A DNA stretch of 64,000 bases from positions 1 to 64,000 of the forward strand of contig NZ_JANXMI010000048.1 in assembly GCF_025354735.1 (NCBI RefSeq), read 5' to 3'. The notes under the pieces are model-generated. The model was not told the DNA's origin. It saw only the letters and a program-made list of their open reading frames with translations, and did not search any database. The DNA comes from Rugamonas sp. (lineage in GTDB: Bacteria; Pseudomonadota; Gammaproteobacteria; Burkholderiales; Burkholderiaceae_D). Positions 9,456 to 18,452 of the stretch are shown in pieces. Numbering within the stretch: position 1 is the first letter of the stretch; every line of letters starts with the position of its first letter. The translations under genes and the position numbers were made by a program.

Positions 9456-10646
9456 TCAGTGCGCGGCCGGGACGGCCGCGGCCGGCGCCGGGAACATCGC
9501 CACCACGTCCGGCGACACCACGTCGTTCGGGTGGATGCGCTGCAAGCCGTCGACGACGATCTTGTCGTCCTTGGTCAAGCCCTCGCGCACCACGCGCGCG
9601 CCCTCGACGATGGGGCCCAGCTTGACGAGGCGGTAGCTGGCCTTGTTGCCGGCGCCGAGCACCATCACATAGCTGTGGTTCTGGTCGGTGCCCACGGCCT
9701 TGTCGTTGATGAGCAGGGCGTCGACCGGTTTGCCGCCGGCCGTGCGCACGCGGGCGAACATGCCGGGCAGCAGGGTGCCGTTGGGGTTGTCGACGATGGC
9801 GCGCACCCGTATCGTGCCGCTGACGGTGTCGAGCTGGTTGTCGAAGGCCTTGATGCGGCCGGGGTGCGGGTAGCCGCTCTCGGTGGCCAGGCCGACGCTG
9901 ACCATCAAGTCCTTGGTGCCGGCGTTGCCGGCCGCGCCGCGCGCGGCGTAGCGGATGAAGGTCGGTTCGTCGACGTCGAAGTTGACGTACACCGGCGTCA
10001 TCGACACCACCGTCGCCAGCGCCTGCGTGGTGCTGGGGCTGACCAGGTTGCCGACCGTGATTTCGGCGCGCGACACGCGGCCGTCGACCGGCGCCGTGAT
10101 GCTGGTGTAGATCATGTTCAGGCGCGCGTTCTGCACCGCCGCCTCGCCCGCCTGCAGGTCGGCGTTGGCCGACAGCAGCCCGCTTTCGCGCTCGTCGAGT
10201 TCACGCTGGGCGATGGCGCGTTCGCTGATCAGGCGGCGCGAGCGCTCCGCTTCCAGCTTGGCCAGCGCCATGCGCGCCTTGGCCGCCGCCACGCTGGCCT
10301 CGGCCTGCGCCAGCGCCGCCTGGTAGGGCCGCTGGTCGATGGTGAACAAGACCTGGCCCTTCTTGACCATCTGGCCCTCGTCGAAGTGGATTTTATCGAT
10401 GGCGCCGGTGACGCGGGGCCGGATCTCGACCCGTTCCACGGCCTGCACCCGGCCCGAGAACTCATCCCATTCCGTCACGGATCGGTGCTCGACCTGGGCC
10501 ACCGACACCGGCGCGCCGGCCGGGGCGCCGCCGGTCGACCGGGCCGGCTCGGTGTGCAGCGCCAGCCCGATGCCGGCCACCGCCAGCAGCGCGGCGCCCA
10601 GCAAGGCGTAGGTGGGGCCGGGATGGCGGGTCGGTAGAGGTTTCAT
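9456..10646 (-). CDS. RND efflux periplasmic adaptor (MexE/AcrA-like)
   Basis: The 396-residue membrane fusion protein is the first gene of the efflux operon. It has one N-terminal hydrophobic segment (YALLGAALLAVAGIGLAL), the lipoyl/barrel-sandwich motif VEIRPRVTGAIDKIHFDEGQMVKKGQVLF, an alpha-helical hairpin (about residues 110-180), and the second lipoyl half ITAPVDGRVSRAEITVGNLV. There is no lipobox Cys, so it is probably anchored by the uncleaved helix. It would link the MexF-like pump to the OprN-like duct. A divergent winged-helix/ATPase regulator starts 369 bp away and is a candidate controller. Confidence 0.93.
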   Translation of the reverse strand: MKPLPTRHPGPTYALLGAALLAVAGIGLALHTEPARSTGGAPAGAPVSVAQVEHRSVTEWDEFSGRVQAVERVEIRPRVTGAIDKIHFDEGQMVKKGQVLFTIDQRPYQAALAQAEASVAAAKARMALAKLEAERSRRLISERAIAQRELDERESGLLSANADLQAGEAAVQNARLNMIYTSITAPVDGRVSRAEITVGNLVSPSTTQALATVVSMTPVYVNFDVDEPTFIRYAARGAAGNAGTKDLMVSVGLATESGYPHPGRIKAFDNQLDTVSGTIRVRAIVDNPNGTLLPGMFARVRTAGGKPVDALLINDKAVGTDQNHSYVMVLGAGNKASYRLVKLGPIVEGARVVREGLTKDDKIVVDGLQRIHPNDVVSPDVVAMFPAPAAAVPAAH

Positions 10647-11015
10647 GATGGATCCCGTTAGTGAGTGGTGAGGTCTCAGGTCGGTCTGCGGTCTTGCGGT
10701 CTCAGGTGAGGCTGGCTGGTCGGAAGGGCGGCAAAATGTGGCAAACGATGTGCTAAAGATGCGCTGAATAAGCGTGGCAAGCTGTCGTCGCCACGTGCGA
10801 GGCCGCCGTGGCGGGCGCGGGACGGGGGATGGCGAACTAGACGAAGTATCAATTCCAGTATGTCGCAGTGACTGGCAATGCAGCAGTTAAAAAAAGTTAA
10901 CATTTGTTGCCGCCCGTATTGTGCGACATTGGCGCAACGCTTTTTTCGAACCAATTAGGCGACGATTGATACTGGTCGGCGCAAGTTACGCTATGATTGA
11001 TCTTGCTCAAAGCAT
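10647..11015. promoter_or_regulatory. Divergent intergenic region between efflux operon and regulator
   Basis: This 369-bp gap separates the efflux adaptor from the divergent regulator. An 18-bp element (10892-10909) recurs upstream of the paralogous regulator at 15598. A TATGAT hexamer at 10992-10997 could be the -10 box of the plus-strand regulator. A minus-strand open frame at 10676-10954 has no family resemblance and was not called. Confidence 0.5.
10892..10909 (+). promoter_or_regulatory. Shared 18-bp element, copy 1
   Basis: AAAAGTTAACATTTGTTG differs at one position from AAAAGTTAACGTTTGTTG at 15528-15545. Both lie upstream of genes for the same type of winged-helix/ATPase regulator and within divergent gene pairs. 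It contains the palindrome GTTAAC. An operator or activator site is inferred from conservation only. Confidence 0.5.
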
Positions 11016-12527
11016 ATGCCAGGAATCGCAATGCTCGATCTGATGCTGAAATTCGGACCCTTCCAATTATTCCCCGACCGCGGCCTGCTGCTGAAGGGTG
11101 GCAAGCCCGTGGCGTTGAGCAGCCGCGCCCTCGACATCCTCGCCGTGCTGCTGGAAAAGGACGGCGAGGTGGTCAGCAAGCAAGAGTTGATGGCGCGCGT
11201 CTGGCCCGGCACCGTCGTCGTCGACGCCAGCCTGCGCGTGCACCTGGTGGCGCTGCGGCGCGCGCTGCGCGGCGAGCATGGCGAGGCCAGCTACATCTGC
11301 AATGTGTCGGGGCGCGGCTACCGCTTCGTCGAACCCATCGTGCGCCAGTGGCCGGACCCGCGCCGGCCGCTGGCCATGAACAGCCTGCCCGCGCCCATAT
11401 TGCGGCTGATCGGCCGCGCCGACGCCGTCGACGCGCTGGTGCGCGAACTGCCGGCGCGGCGCCTGGCCTCGGTGGTCGGCGGCGGCGGCATCGGCAAGAC
11501 CAGCGTGGCGCTGGCCGCCGGCCAGCAACTGGCGGCCGGCTACGCCGACGGCGCCAGCTTCGTCGACCTGAGCCCGCTGACCGACGCGGCCCTGGTGCCG
11601 GCCGCGCTGGCCGCCTCGTTCGGCGTGTCGGTGCTGGCCGAGGCCGGCGAGCGCTTCCTGCTGCAATATCTGCGCGCGAAAAAAATGCTGCTGTTGCTGG
11701 ACAATTGCGAACACCTGGTGGCCGGCGTGGCGGCCCTGGTCGAGACGCTGCTGCGCCACTGTCCCGGCGTCCACGTGCTGGCCACCAGCCGCGAACCACT
11801 GGGCGTCGAGGGCGAGTGGCTGTACCGGCTGCCGCCGCTGGCCGCGCCGCCGCCTCAGCAAATGCAGCAGATGCAAGCGACGCGGCAGCCGGCCACGGCC
11901 GAGACGGCGGCCGCCGTGCTGGTGTTTCCGGCCGCCCAGCTGTTCGTCGAGCGGGCCGCCGCCGCGCTGGGCGAGTTCACGCTGTCGGACGCCGACGCGC
12001 CGCTGCTGGCCCAGCTGTGCCGCCAGCTCGACGGCATGCCGCTGGCGATCGAGCTGGCCGCCTCGCGCATCGACCTGTTCGGCATCGCGGGGCTGGCCGC
12101 GCGGCTGGACGATTGCCTGTCGCTGCTCACGCGCAGCCGCCGCACGGCGCAGGCCCGCCACCGCACGCTGCGGGCGACGCTGGACTGGAGTTTCGAGCTG
12201 CTGCCGGAGGCCGAGAAAATCATCCTGCGCCGGCTGGCCGTGTTCGCCGGCGGCTTCAACAAGGAGGCCGCCGTGGTGGTGGCGGCCGGCGACGGCGTCA
12301 GTGAGCGCGAAGTGCTCGAGGGACTGGAAAACCTGGCCGCCAAATCCCTGCTCAACATCGGCGTCGACGGCGGCCAGCTGTCCTACCACCTGCTGCAACT
12401 GACGCGCGCCTACGCCAAGGAAAAACTCGACGGCAGCGTCGACGCGCGCGCGCGTCCGGCGCCGCAGGCCGCGCCGCCGCAGCTGGAGCGCGCCGTGCCC
12501 GGAGCGGTCCACTACGCCACCTCGTGA
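11016..12527 (+). CDS. Winged-helix (OmpR/CadC-type) regulator fused to a STAND/NB-ARC-like ATPase
   Basis: A 503-residue cytoplasmic protein. Residues about 10-105 form an OmpR-type winged helix (FGPFQLFPDRGLLL, SRALDILAVLLEKDGEVV, VHLVALRRAL, ISGRGYRF-like VSGRGYRFVEP). Residues about 125-480 form a P-loop signalling ATPase: Walker A GGGGIGKTSVAL, Walker B LLLLDNCEH, sensor LATSREPLG and the winged segment LRATLDWSFELL. Larger relatives carry a C-terminal TPR sensor of several hundred residues, absent here. It is divergent from the MexF-like efflux operon, which it may control. The ATG at 11016 follows CCAGGAATCGC; an ATG at 11031 is possible. Confidence 0.85.
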   Translation: MPGIAMLDLMLKFGPFQLFPDRGLLLKGGKPVALSSRALDILAVLLEKDGEVVSKQELMARVWPGTVVVDASLRVHLVALRRALRGEHGEASYICNVSGRGYRFVEPIVRQWPDPRRPLAMNSLPAPILRLIGRADAVDALVRELPARRLASVVGGGGIGKTSVALAAGQQLAAGYADGASFVDLSPLTDAALVPAALAASFGVSVLAEAGERFLLQYLRAKKMLLLLDNCEHLVAGVAALVETLLRHCPGVHVLATSREPLGVEGEWLYRLPPLAAPPPQQMQQMQATRQPATAETAAAVLVFPAAQLFVERAAAALGEFTLSDADAPLLAQLCRQLDGMPLAIELAASRIDLFGIAGLAARLDDCLSLLTRSRRTAQARHRTLRATLDWSFELLPEAEKIILRRLAVFAGGFNKEAAVVVAAGDGVSEREVLEGLENLAAKSLLNIGVDGGQLSYHLLQLTRAYAKEKLDGSVDARARPAPQAAPPQLERAVPGAVHYATS

Positions 12528-12610
12528 ATCATGATCCCGTCTGCCGGGACGGCGCGCGGCCTCCCACTTTTGCGCCATCGCCTGGGCCGGCGGCGCTTAT
12601 ACTGACGCCG

Positions 12611-13399
12611 ATGCGCCCCTTGCCCTCACTTTTGAGCCCTTCACGCCGCCGGCGCCGTCTGCGCCAGCTACTGTTCTGCGCCGGCCTGCTGGCCTTGCCC
12701 GCCTGGATGACGCCGGCCGCCGCGCTGGCGGAAACGGACGTTTTTGTCGGCAATATCGCGCCGTACTCTTATCCGCCCGAACATGGCGAGCGCGGCGTGC
12801 TGTTCGAGCTGATGCACGAGCTGGCGCTGCGCACCGGCCTCAGCGGCGAGGTCCAGATCGTGCCGCTGGGGCGCGAGCTCGAATTCCTGCGCAACAATCC
12901 CGACGCGCTCGGCGTGCTGGCCCGCGTGCCGGACCGGGAAGTGCATTACCGCTGGGTGGCGCCGCTGCTGCGCGAGCGCGTGCTGCTGGTGACGCGGGCC
13001 GATTCGCCGGTCGACATTTCGACGCTCCGCGCGGCGCGCGGGCTGCGGCTGGGGGTGCTGCTGGGAGGGCCGGCCGAGTCGGTGGCGCGGCGCTCCGGTT
13101 TCGAGCATGTCGAGGCCACCACCAGCGTCGGCAACAACGTGCGCAAGCTGGCCGCCGGCCGCCTCGACGCGCTGCTGGTGATGGGCGGCGTGGCCGCCGC
13201 CGAGGAGGCGCTGCCGGCCGGCCAGTCGCTGAGCTGGCGCGAGGGCGCGGTGATCGAATATACCGACATCTACGTGGCCGGCAATCCCGGCTTCGCGCCG
13301 GCGTCGGTCCGCAAGTGGCAGGCCGCGCTCAAGGCCATGCAGCGCGACGGCAGCTACCAGCGGATACTGGGGCGCTATCACTTCGCACCGGCCAAATAA
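12611..13399 (+). CDS. Periplasmic solute-binding protein, family 3-like
   Basis: A 262-residue protein with an Arg-rich n-region, a hydrophobic core (LLFCAGLLALPAWM) and a likely signal-peptidase site near AALAE. The mature part resembles type 2 periplasmic binding proteins (IAPYSYPPEHGERGVLFELMHELALRTG, then LGVLLGGPAES and DALLVMGG). The ATG at 12611 is chosen because the signal peptide begins there; an upstream extension to 12524 would add 29 residues without signal character. No permease or ATPase gene is adjacent, so it is an orphan whose ligand is unknown. It converges on the alpha/beta hydrolase gene across two hairpins. Confidence 0.7.
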   Translation: MRPLPSLLSPSRRRRRLRQLLFCAGLLALPAWMTPAAALAETDVFVGNIAPYSYPPEHGERGVLFELMHELALRTGLSGEVQIVPLGRELEFLRNNPDALGVLARVPDREVHYRWVAPLLRERVLLVTRADSPVDISTLRAARGLRLGVLLGGPAESVARRSGFEHVEATTSVGNNVRKLAAGRLDALLVMGGVAAAEEALPAGQSLSWREGAVIEYTDIYVAGNPGFAPASVRKWQAALKAMQRDGSYQRILGRYHFAPAK

Positions 13400-13420
13400 G
13401 ACCGCATGCCGGGAACGCAC

Positions 13421-13472
13421 CGTGGCGGCACGGGGCCGCCACGGGAGTGGCCGGAAGGACGGCGCGCCGTCC
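13421..13472. terminator. Two hairpins between convergent genes
   Basis: Hairpin 1 is CGTGGCGGC/GCCGCCACG (13421-13429 with 13435-13443, perfect, 5-nt loop). Hairpin 2 is the perfect palindrome GGACGGCGCGCCGTCC (13457-13472), followed by CCCGG and TTTT. They sit between the stop codons of convergent genes and probably end transcription from both sides. Confidence 0.5.
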
Positions 13473-13479
13473 CCCGGTT

Positions 13480-14496
13480 TTAGCTCTTGAGGAAGGCCAG
13501 CAGGTCGGCGTTGACCTTGTCTTTCTCGGTGGTGCACATGCCGTGCGGAGCGCCCGGATAGACGATCAGCTTGGCGTTTTTCAGCAGCTTGGACGACAGC
13601 ATCGCCGAGTCGGCGATCGGCACGATCTGGTCGTCGTCGCCGTGCAGGATCAGCGCCGGCACGAGGATTTTCTTCAGGTCGGCCGTCAGGTCGGTTTCGG
13701 AGAAGGCCTTGACGCAGAAATAGCTGGCCGGCATGCCCGCCTGCAGACCCTGGGCCTGGAACGAGCGCCGCACGCCTTCGGACACCTTGGAGCCGGGACG
13801 GTTGGCGCCGTAGAACGGGGCCGACAGGTCGTAGAAGAACTGGGCGCGGTCGGCCTGCACGGACTTGCGGAGGCCGTCGAAGGCTTCCTTGGGCGTGCCG
13901 CCCGGATTGCTGTCGGACTTGATCATCACCGGCGGAATGGCGCCGATCAGCACGATCTTGGCGACGCGCTTGGCGCCGTGGCGGCCGATGTAGCGCACCA
14001 CCTCGCCGCCGCCGGTCGAGTGGCCGACCAGGGTCACCTTCTTGACGTCGAGCGTGTCGAGCAGGTTGCCCAGATCGTCGGCGTAGGTGTCGAGGTCGTT
14101 GCCGCCCCAGGTCTGGGCCGAGCGGCCGTGGCCGCGGCGGTCATGGGCGATCACGCGGTAGCCGTTCTGGGCCAGGAAGAACATCTGGTCCTCGAAGGCG
14201 TCGGCGCTCAGCGGCCAGCCGTGGCTGAACACCACCACCGGGCCGGTGCCCCAGTCCTTGTAGTAGATGCGGGTGCCGTCGCGCGCCATGATCATGGTCA
14301 TCACTTCGCGCGGCGGCGCCGGCGACATCGACGGCGCGTCGACGGCCAGGGCGCGTTCGGCCGGGATCAGGGCGGCGGCGGCCGCGCCGGCCAGGCCGAG
14401 GCTGGTGGCCACGAAGCGGCGGCGCGAACCCGGCTGGTCCTCCTGCGGCTCGATTGCTGGCAGGCCTGGGCCCTTGTCTTGTTCGTGCTTATCCAT
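13480..14496 (-). CDS. Tat-exported alpha/beta hydrolase, non-heme chloroperoxidase type
   Basis: A 338-residue protein with a twin-arginine signal ([14 protein letters not shown]) and an alpha/beta-hydrolase body. The nucleophile elbow is GHSTGGG (Ser), the acid lies in [11 protein letters not shown] (Asp), and the base in YPGAPHGM (His). [14 protein letters not shown] and HDRRGHGRS are typical of cofactor-free haloperoxidase/esterase relatives such as Cpo. It probably acts as a periplasmic esterase or perhydrolase; halogenation is generally a side activity in this family. The ATG at 14496 is preferred to upstream 14595 because it has a good GGAGAA site and puts the Tat motif 24 residues in. 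Confidence 0.85.
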   Translation of the reverse strand: MDKHEQDKGPGLPAIEPQEDQPGSRRRFVATSLGLAGAAAAALIPAERALAVDAPSMSPAPPREVMTMIMARDGTRIYYKDWGTGPVVVFSHGWPLSADAFEDQMFFLAQNGYRVIAHDRRGHGRSAQTWGGNDLDTYADDLGNLLDTLDVKKVTLVGHSTGGGEVVRYIGRHGAKRVAKIVLIGAIPPVMIKSDSNPGGTPKEAFDGLRKSVQADRAQFFYDLSAPFYGANRPGSKVSEGVRRSFQAQGLQAGMPASYFCVKAFSETDLTADLKKILVPALILHGDDDQIVPIADSAMLSSKLLKNAKLIVYPGAPHGMCTTEKDKVNADLLAFLKS

Positions 14497-14610
14497 GGTG
14501 TTCTCCTTGGTGGTTGTGACGGTGTTGTTGTTGTGGCGTGACGGGCAGGGCGCTTCGATATGATGTCTTGCTACGTGGAATTTATCTTCTCCCAAAATAA
14601 TGAATCCGGC

Positions 14611-15465
14611 CTAGCCTTTTTGCATGCGCGCCGAATGCCACAGCGTGCCCGGGTTGAGCCGGCCCGGATGCAGCGCCAGCATCCGTTGATACAGTTCCAG
14701 CGTGCTGCCGCTGGCGGCGGCGGCGGCGGCGAAGTCGCACAGGTAGGCGCGCGTTTCGCCGATGATGCGCGGGTGGTCGGGCGCGCCGGGCCGCTTGTGG
14801 CCGGCCACCACCACGGTCGGTCCGCGCGCCTCCAGCGCGTCGAGCGCGGCCAGCCACTGGCGCCGGCGCTCGGCCGTCGACTCGCCCAAAAACAGGTGGA
14901 CGTCGTTGTAGACCACGTCGCCGGCCACCACCAGCCCGACCGAGGGCACATGCAGATAGGTCGCCTGCCCGGTGTCGGTATGACCGGCGTCCACCACCAG
15001 CAGTTCCCGTCCCTCCAGTTCGATGACGTCGCCGGCCAGCGCCTCGGCGATGGCCAGGTCGTCCGGGATCTGGCCGGGAAAACGCATATTCCACACCGAC
15101 GCGATCGATTCCGGCGCCGCCTGGCGCTGCATGTGCGCCACCACCCCGGGCGCGGCCACGAGGCGCGCCTCGGGGTAGCGGTCGAGCAGCATGCCGGCGC
15201 CGAAAAAATGGTCGGCGTGGCCGTGGGTGGCGTAGATCGCCGTCAAATTCTTGCCGCGCGCGGCCACCCAGTCGGCCAGCGCGCCCGCTTCCGCGATCGT
15301 CATCAAGGGGTCGACCAGCACCGCGTCGCGCGCGCCGTAGATCAGCGTGGCCGCGGTCGGCGGCCACATGCGGCGTTGTTCACCCGGCGCCAGGTCGGCG
15401 GTCAGCACCCGCTTGGGCGGCGCCAGATACACCTCCCATCGCAAAGGGGCAGCCTGCACGCTCAT
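14611..15465 (-). CDS. MBL-fold metallo-hydrolase
   Basis: A 284-residue cytoplasmic protein with metallo-beta-lactamase ligands: THGHADH (HxHxDH), a later His in VDAGHTDTG, Asp in VVAGDVVYND and a distal His in VVAGHKRPG. The fold is that of glyoxalase II/arylsulfatase-like hydrolases; the substrate is unknown. It is divergent from the frameshifted winged-helix/ATPase regulator, and the 132-bp gap between them contains the shared 18-bp element, so it may be that regulator's target. Confidence 0.85.
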   Translation of the reverse strand: MSVQAAPLRWEVYLAPPKRVLTADLAPGEQRRMWPPTAATLIYGARDAVLVDPLMTIAEAGALADWVAARGKNLTAIYATHGHADHFFGAGMLLDRYPEARLVAAPGVVAHMQRQAAPESIASVWNMRFPGQIPDDLAIAEALAGDVIELEGRELLVVDAGHTDTGQATYLHVPSVGLVVAGDVVYNDVHLFLGESTAERRRQWLAALDALEARGPTVVVAGHKRPGAPDHPRIIGETRAYLCDFAAAAAASGSTLELYQRMLALHPGRLNPGTLWHSARMQKG

Positions 15466-15527
15466 CGCTCGCTCCCGGTTGATTTCAGCGCCAGTATGCG
15501 GGGCGCCAAGGGCAAACGCGAGTAAAG

Positions 15528-15545
15528 AAAAGTTAACGTTTGTTG
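15528..15545 (+). promoter_or_regulatory. Shared 18-bp element, copy 2
   Basis: AAAAGTTAACGTTTGTTG matches 17 of 18 bases of the element at 10892-10909. It lies 63 bp upstream of the MBL-fold gene start and 52 bp upstream of the second regulator. Confidence 0.5.
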
Positions 15546-15568
15546 TCTTTGCGATAGCGCGCTGCCGC

Positions 15569-15574
15569 TATAAT
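15569..15574 (+). promoter_or_regulatory. Candidate -10 box (TATAAT) for the second regulator
   Basis: A perfect TATAAT lies 23 bp upstream of the ATG at 15598. No strong -35 is visible at 16-18 bp spacing (TCTTTG at 17), so activation from the upstream shared element is plausible. Confidence 0.5.
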
Positions 15575-15597
15575 CGCAAGGTGTCCAGGAGTGTGCA

Positions 15598-17033
15598 ATG
15601 GCGGAACAGTCGCTCGATTTCGGTCCCTACCAATTGTTTCCGGCGCGCGCGGTGCTGCTGCGTGCCGGCCTGCCGGTGCGCCTGAGCAGCCGCGCGCTGG
15701 CGATCTTGACGGCGCTGGCGCTGCGCGAGGGCGAGCTGGTCACCAGCGCCGAGCTGATGGCCGCCGTCTGGCCCGGCGCCGTGGTCGACGACACCACGCT
15801 GCGGGTCCACCTGGTGGCGCTGCGCAAGGCGCTGTGCCACGGGCCGCAGGCGCTCAATTACATCGGCAACGTGTCCGGCCGCGGCTACCGTCTGGTGGTG
15901 CCGGTGGCGCGCGCGCAGCCGGCCTCGGCCAGCGGCGCGATGGCGCTGCCGCCGACGCCGATCGCGCGCCTGATCGGCCGCTGCCAGGCGGTGGCCGCCA
16001 TCGTGCGCGAGCTGCCGCGGCGGCGCCTGGTGACCCTGTCGGCGGCGGCGGCATCGGCAAGACCAGCGTCGCGCTGGCCGCCGCCCAGCAGCTGGCGGCG
16101 CGCTACCGGGACGGCGCCGGCTTCGTCGACCTGACGGCGCTGCCGGCGGCGGCCGGCGCCGACGCCGGTGCCGACCTCGTGGTTGGCGCCGTGGCCGCCG
16201 CCTTCGGCCTGGCCGTCGACGCCGGGGCCGAGGCGGCGCTGCTCGACTACCTCGACGGCCGCGACATGCTCATCGTGCTCGACAACTGCGAGCACGTGGT
16301 CGGCCGCGCCGCCGCGCTGGCCGAGACGCTGCTCAAGCGCTGCGCCGGCCTGCACCTGCTGGCCACCAGCCGCGAGCCGCTGGGCGCGGAAGGCGAGTGG
16401 TTGTTCCGGCTGGCGCCGCTGGAACTGCCGCCGGCCGGCGCGGCCGCCTTCGGCGCGCAGGCGGTGCAAGCCTATCCGTCGGCCCAGCTGTTCGTCGAAC
16501 GGGCGCGCGCCGCGCTCGACCATTTCACGCTGAGCGACGCCGACGCGCCGCTGCTGGCCGCGCTGTGCCGCCAGCTCGAGGGCTTGCCGCTGGCCATAGA
16601 ACTGGCCGCCGCCCGCGTCGACCTGTTCGACTTGCGCGGCCTGGCGGCGCAGCTGGACGACAGCCTGGACTTGCTCACCCGCGGGCGCCGCACGGCGCCG
16701 GCGCGCCACCGCACGCTGCGGGCCACGCTGGACTGGAGTTATGAATTGCTGCCCGACGCCGAGCGGGTGCTGCTGCGCCGGCTGGGCGTGTTCGACAGCG
16801 CCTTCACGGCGGCGGCGGCGGCGGCGGTGGCCGCCACGGCGCCGCTGGACGAGGCGGCCGTGCTGGCCGGCCTGGAAAACCTGGCGGCCAAGTCGTTGCT
16901 GACGGTGGCCGCCGGCGTCGGCTACCGCCTGCTCGACGCCACCCGCGCCTACGCGGCCGAGCGCCTGGCCGCCAGCGACGACGCGCTCGACAGCCGTCGC
17001 CGCCACGCGTGCTACGTGCTGGCGGCCGGCTAG
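15598..17033 (+). pseudogene. Second winged-helix/STAND-ATPase regulator, interrupted by a -1 frameshift
   Basis: Paralogue of the regulator at 11016. The first frame (from ATG 15598) encodes the winged helix (FGPYQLFPARAVLL, VHLVALRKAL, VSGRGYRLVVP) and runs to about residue 147. Homology then moves to another frame, which gives Walker A GGGGIGKTSVAL, Walker B MLIVLDNCEH and LRATLDWSYELL up to 17033. Compared with the intact copy, one G is missing between 16038 and 16039, just before the Walker A codons. Unrepaired, translation stops at 16134 after 178 residues, giving a DNA-binding domain without its ATPase. A sequence error, a real lesion or recoding are all possible. Confidence 0.8.
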
Positions 17034-17044
17034 CGGGGCGCGCT

Positions 17045-18265
17045 TCAGTCCAGCGTTTGCGCGTAGCGCCGGCAATGCTCGAGGTATCCCGACTCGTGGC
17101 TGCCGACCAGCTGCACCACGCTGTCCCACAGCCACTGCGGCGTGCCGCCGGCCTTGCCGGGGTTGAACATCAGCTCTTGCAGCCACTCGTTGCGGATATC
17201 GGCGTCCATCTGCGAGGCGTGCGCCTGGCCGACCACATAGGCCAGATAGCTGGCGGTGCGGGTCGCCTGTTCGAGGCTGAGCTGGTCGATTTCCAGCTTC
17301 AGATCCTGCGGCAGCAGTTCGCGCACGAACACGCCGCGGTCCATGAAACGCTGCGACAGCATGCGTTCGCCCAGCGCGGGCGTGAGCCGGCGCGCGCCTT
17401 CGAGCACGCGGCGGGCGTTGTCGCGCGGCATGCTGACGCGCGGATAGCGCGGCGAGGCGGCGCCGACCGCCTCCTTGATGTCGATCAGGCAGTGCCGGTC
17501 GTCGCCGACGTCGAGCAGCACGGCGTAGCGCAGCAGGCCCAGCGAGCTGCAACCCTTGACCCAGTAGGCGGCGTCGAGCACCTTCAGGTCGGCGTCGGGG
17601 TCGCGCGACTTGAGCGTGGTGACCAGTGCGCGCATTTCGGGCGCGGCGAACATCTCGGCCAGGCCGTGGCGCTCGTCGGCCGACAGCGGCCAGAAATTCT
17701 TGCCCAGCGGGATGGTCGGTTCGACGTCGACCAGGCGCTCGCGCGCCAGCGCCTTCCACGAGCGGCGCCCGGCCGTGCGCAGCGACTGCTTGACGAGGTG
17801 GGGCTTGGCGACCAGGCCGTCGTGGCCGGGATAAAACGCGCGCTGGTAGCCGAGCAGCATGTGCTGCAACATCTGCGCCGTGACGACGCCGGGCAGCGAG
17901 GAGCCGCGCGCGGCCGTCGCCAGCGACAGGCCCAGCCGCACCAGGTCGTGGGCCGGGTTGCCGATGGTGGTCTGGTCGAAGTCGCGCAATTGCAGGCTGA
18001 TGTCGCCGGCGGCGTCGGCCACGGGGCCGAGATTGCCGAGGTGGCAGTCGCCGCAGATCCAGATCGCCGGACCGCGCGGCAGCGCCTGGCCGCGCTGGGT
18101 GTGCAGCCAGTCGTAGTACTGGGCCGTATTGCCGCGCACATAAGCGTGCGGCGAGCGCGCCATCTTGGCGCTGCGGCGCTGGAGCAGCAGGGCGCGGCGG
18201 GCATCGGGTGGGGGCAGGTTCAAGGTGGTCCTCGGTGGTCGCGGCCGAAGCGGCCGCCTGCCCAC
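17045..18265 (-). CDS. DUF2252 family protein
   Basis: A protein of up to 406 residues with the DUF2252 pattern: SPHAYVRGN near the N terminus, GDCHLGNLG, LRDFDQTTIGNPAHDLVRL, and LDIKEAVGAASP-like IDIKEAVGAASPR. The family shares an aminoglycoside-phosphotransferase/kinase-like fold, and GDCHLGN resembles the catalytic loop HGDxHxGN; no reaction is established. The exact start is uncertain: the annotated start adds an Arg/Pro-rich leader, and a TTG at 18223 would begin just before the conserved region. It converges on the frameshifted regulator, 11 bp away. Confidence 0.8.
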   Translation of the reverse strand: MGRRPLRPRPPRTTLNLPPPDARRALLLQRRSAKMARSPHAYVRGNTAQYYDWLHTQRGQALPRGPAIWICGDCHLGNLGPVADAAGDISLQLRDFDQTTIGNPAHDLVRLGLSLATAARGSSLPGVVTAQMLQHMLLGYQRAFYPGHDGLVAKPHLVKQSLRTAGRRSWKALARERLVDVEPTIPLGKNFWPLSADERHGLAEMFAAPEMRALVTTLKSRDPDADLKVLDAAYWVKGCSSLGLLRYAVLLDVGDDRHCLIDIKEAVGAASPRYPRVSMPRDNARRVLEGARRLTPALGERMLSQRFMDRGVFVRELLPQDLKLEIDQLSLEQATRTASYLAYVVGQAHASQMDADIRNEWLQELMFNPGKAGGTPQWLWDSVVQLVGSHESGYLEHCRRYAQTLD

Positions 18266-18452
18266 ACGATAGCAAGAGTCGGCCGATTGCTTCGTACGCC
18301 AGCGTACAAAGCGTGGCTGACCGTCCGTCGGGTCGGTATTTGGACGGCATATTTAGCGAAGTTATTTACCTAACTTATTTGCGTAACAATCGTCCGGCAG
18401 GGTAGGATAGCCCATGTGCCGGACCCACGCCATATGCGGCGACGTAGACTTT
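18266..18452. promoter_or_regulatory. Divergent intergenic region with two inverted repeats
   Basis: The gap between DUF2252 and the creatininase-like gene holds GTACGC-CA-GCGTAC (18294-18307), a perfect 6-2-6 repeat about 30 bp upstream of DUF2252. It also holds AAGTTA-N6-TAACTT (18359-18376) in an A/T-rich patch. Either could be an operator; no regulator gene is adjacent. Confidence 0.4.

Noticed and set aside
6137-9625. Long plus-strand open frames (6137-7891 and 7910-9625)
   Set aside because: Antisense to the MexF-like permease; composition only (Arg, Gln, His, Asp-rich).
10676-10954. A 92-codon minus-strand frame upstream of the efflux adaptor
   Set aside because: No ribosome site or family resemblance, and it covers the shared regulatory element.
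15885-18350. An 821-codon minus-strand open frame
   Set aside because: It overlaps the DUF2252 gene in another phase and runs antisense to the frameshifted regulator; no recognisable domain.
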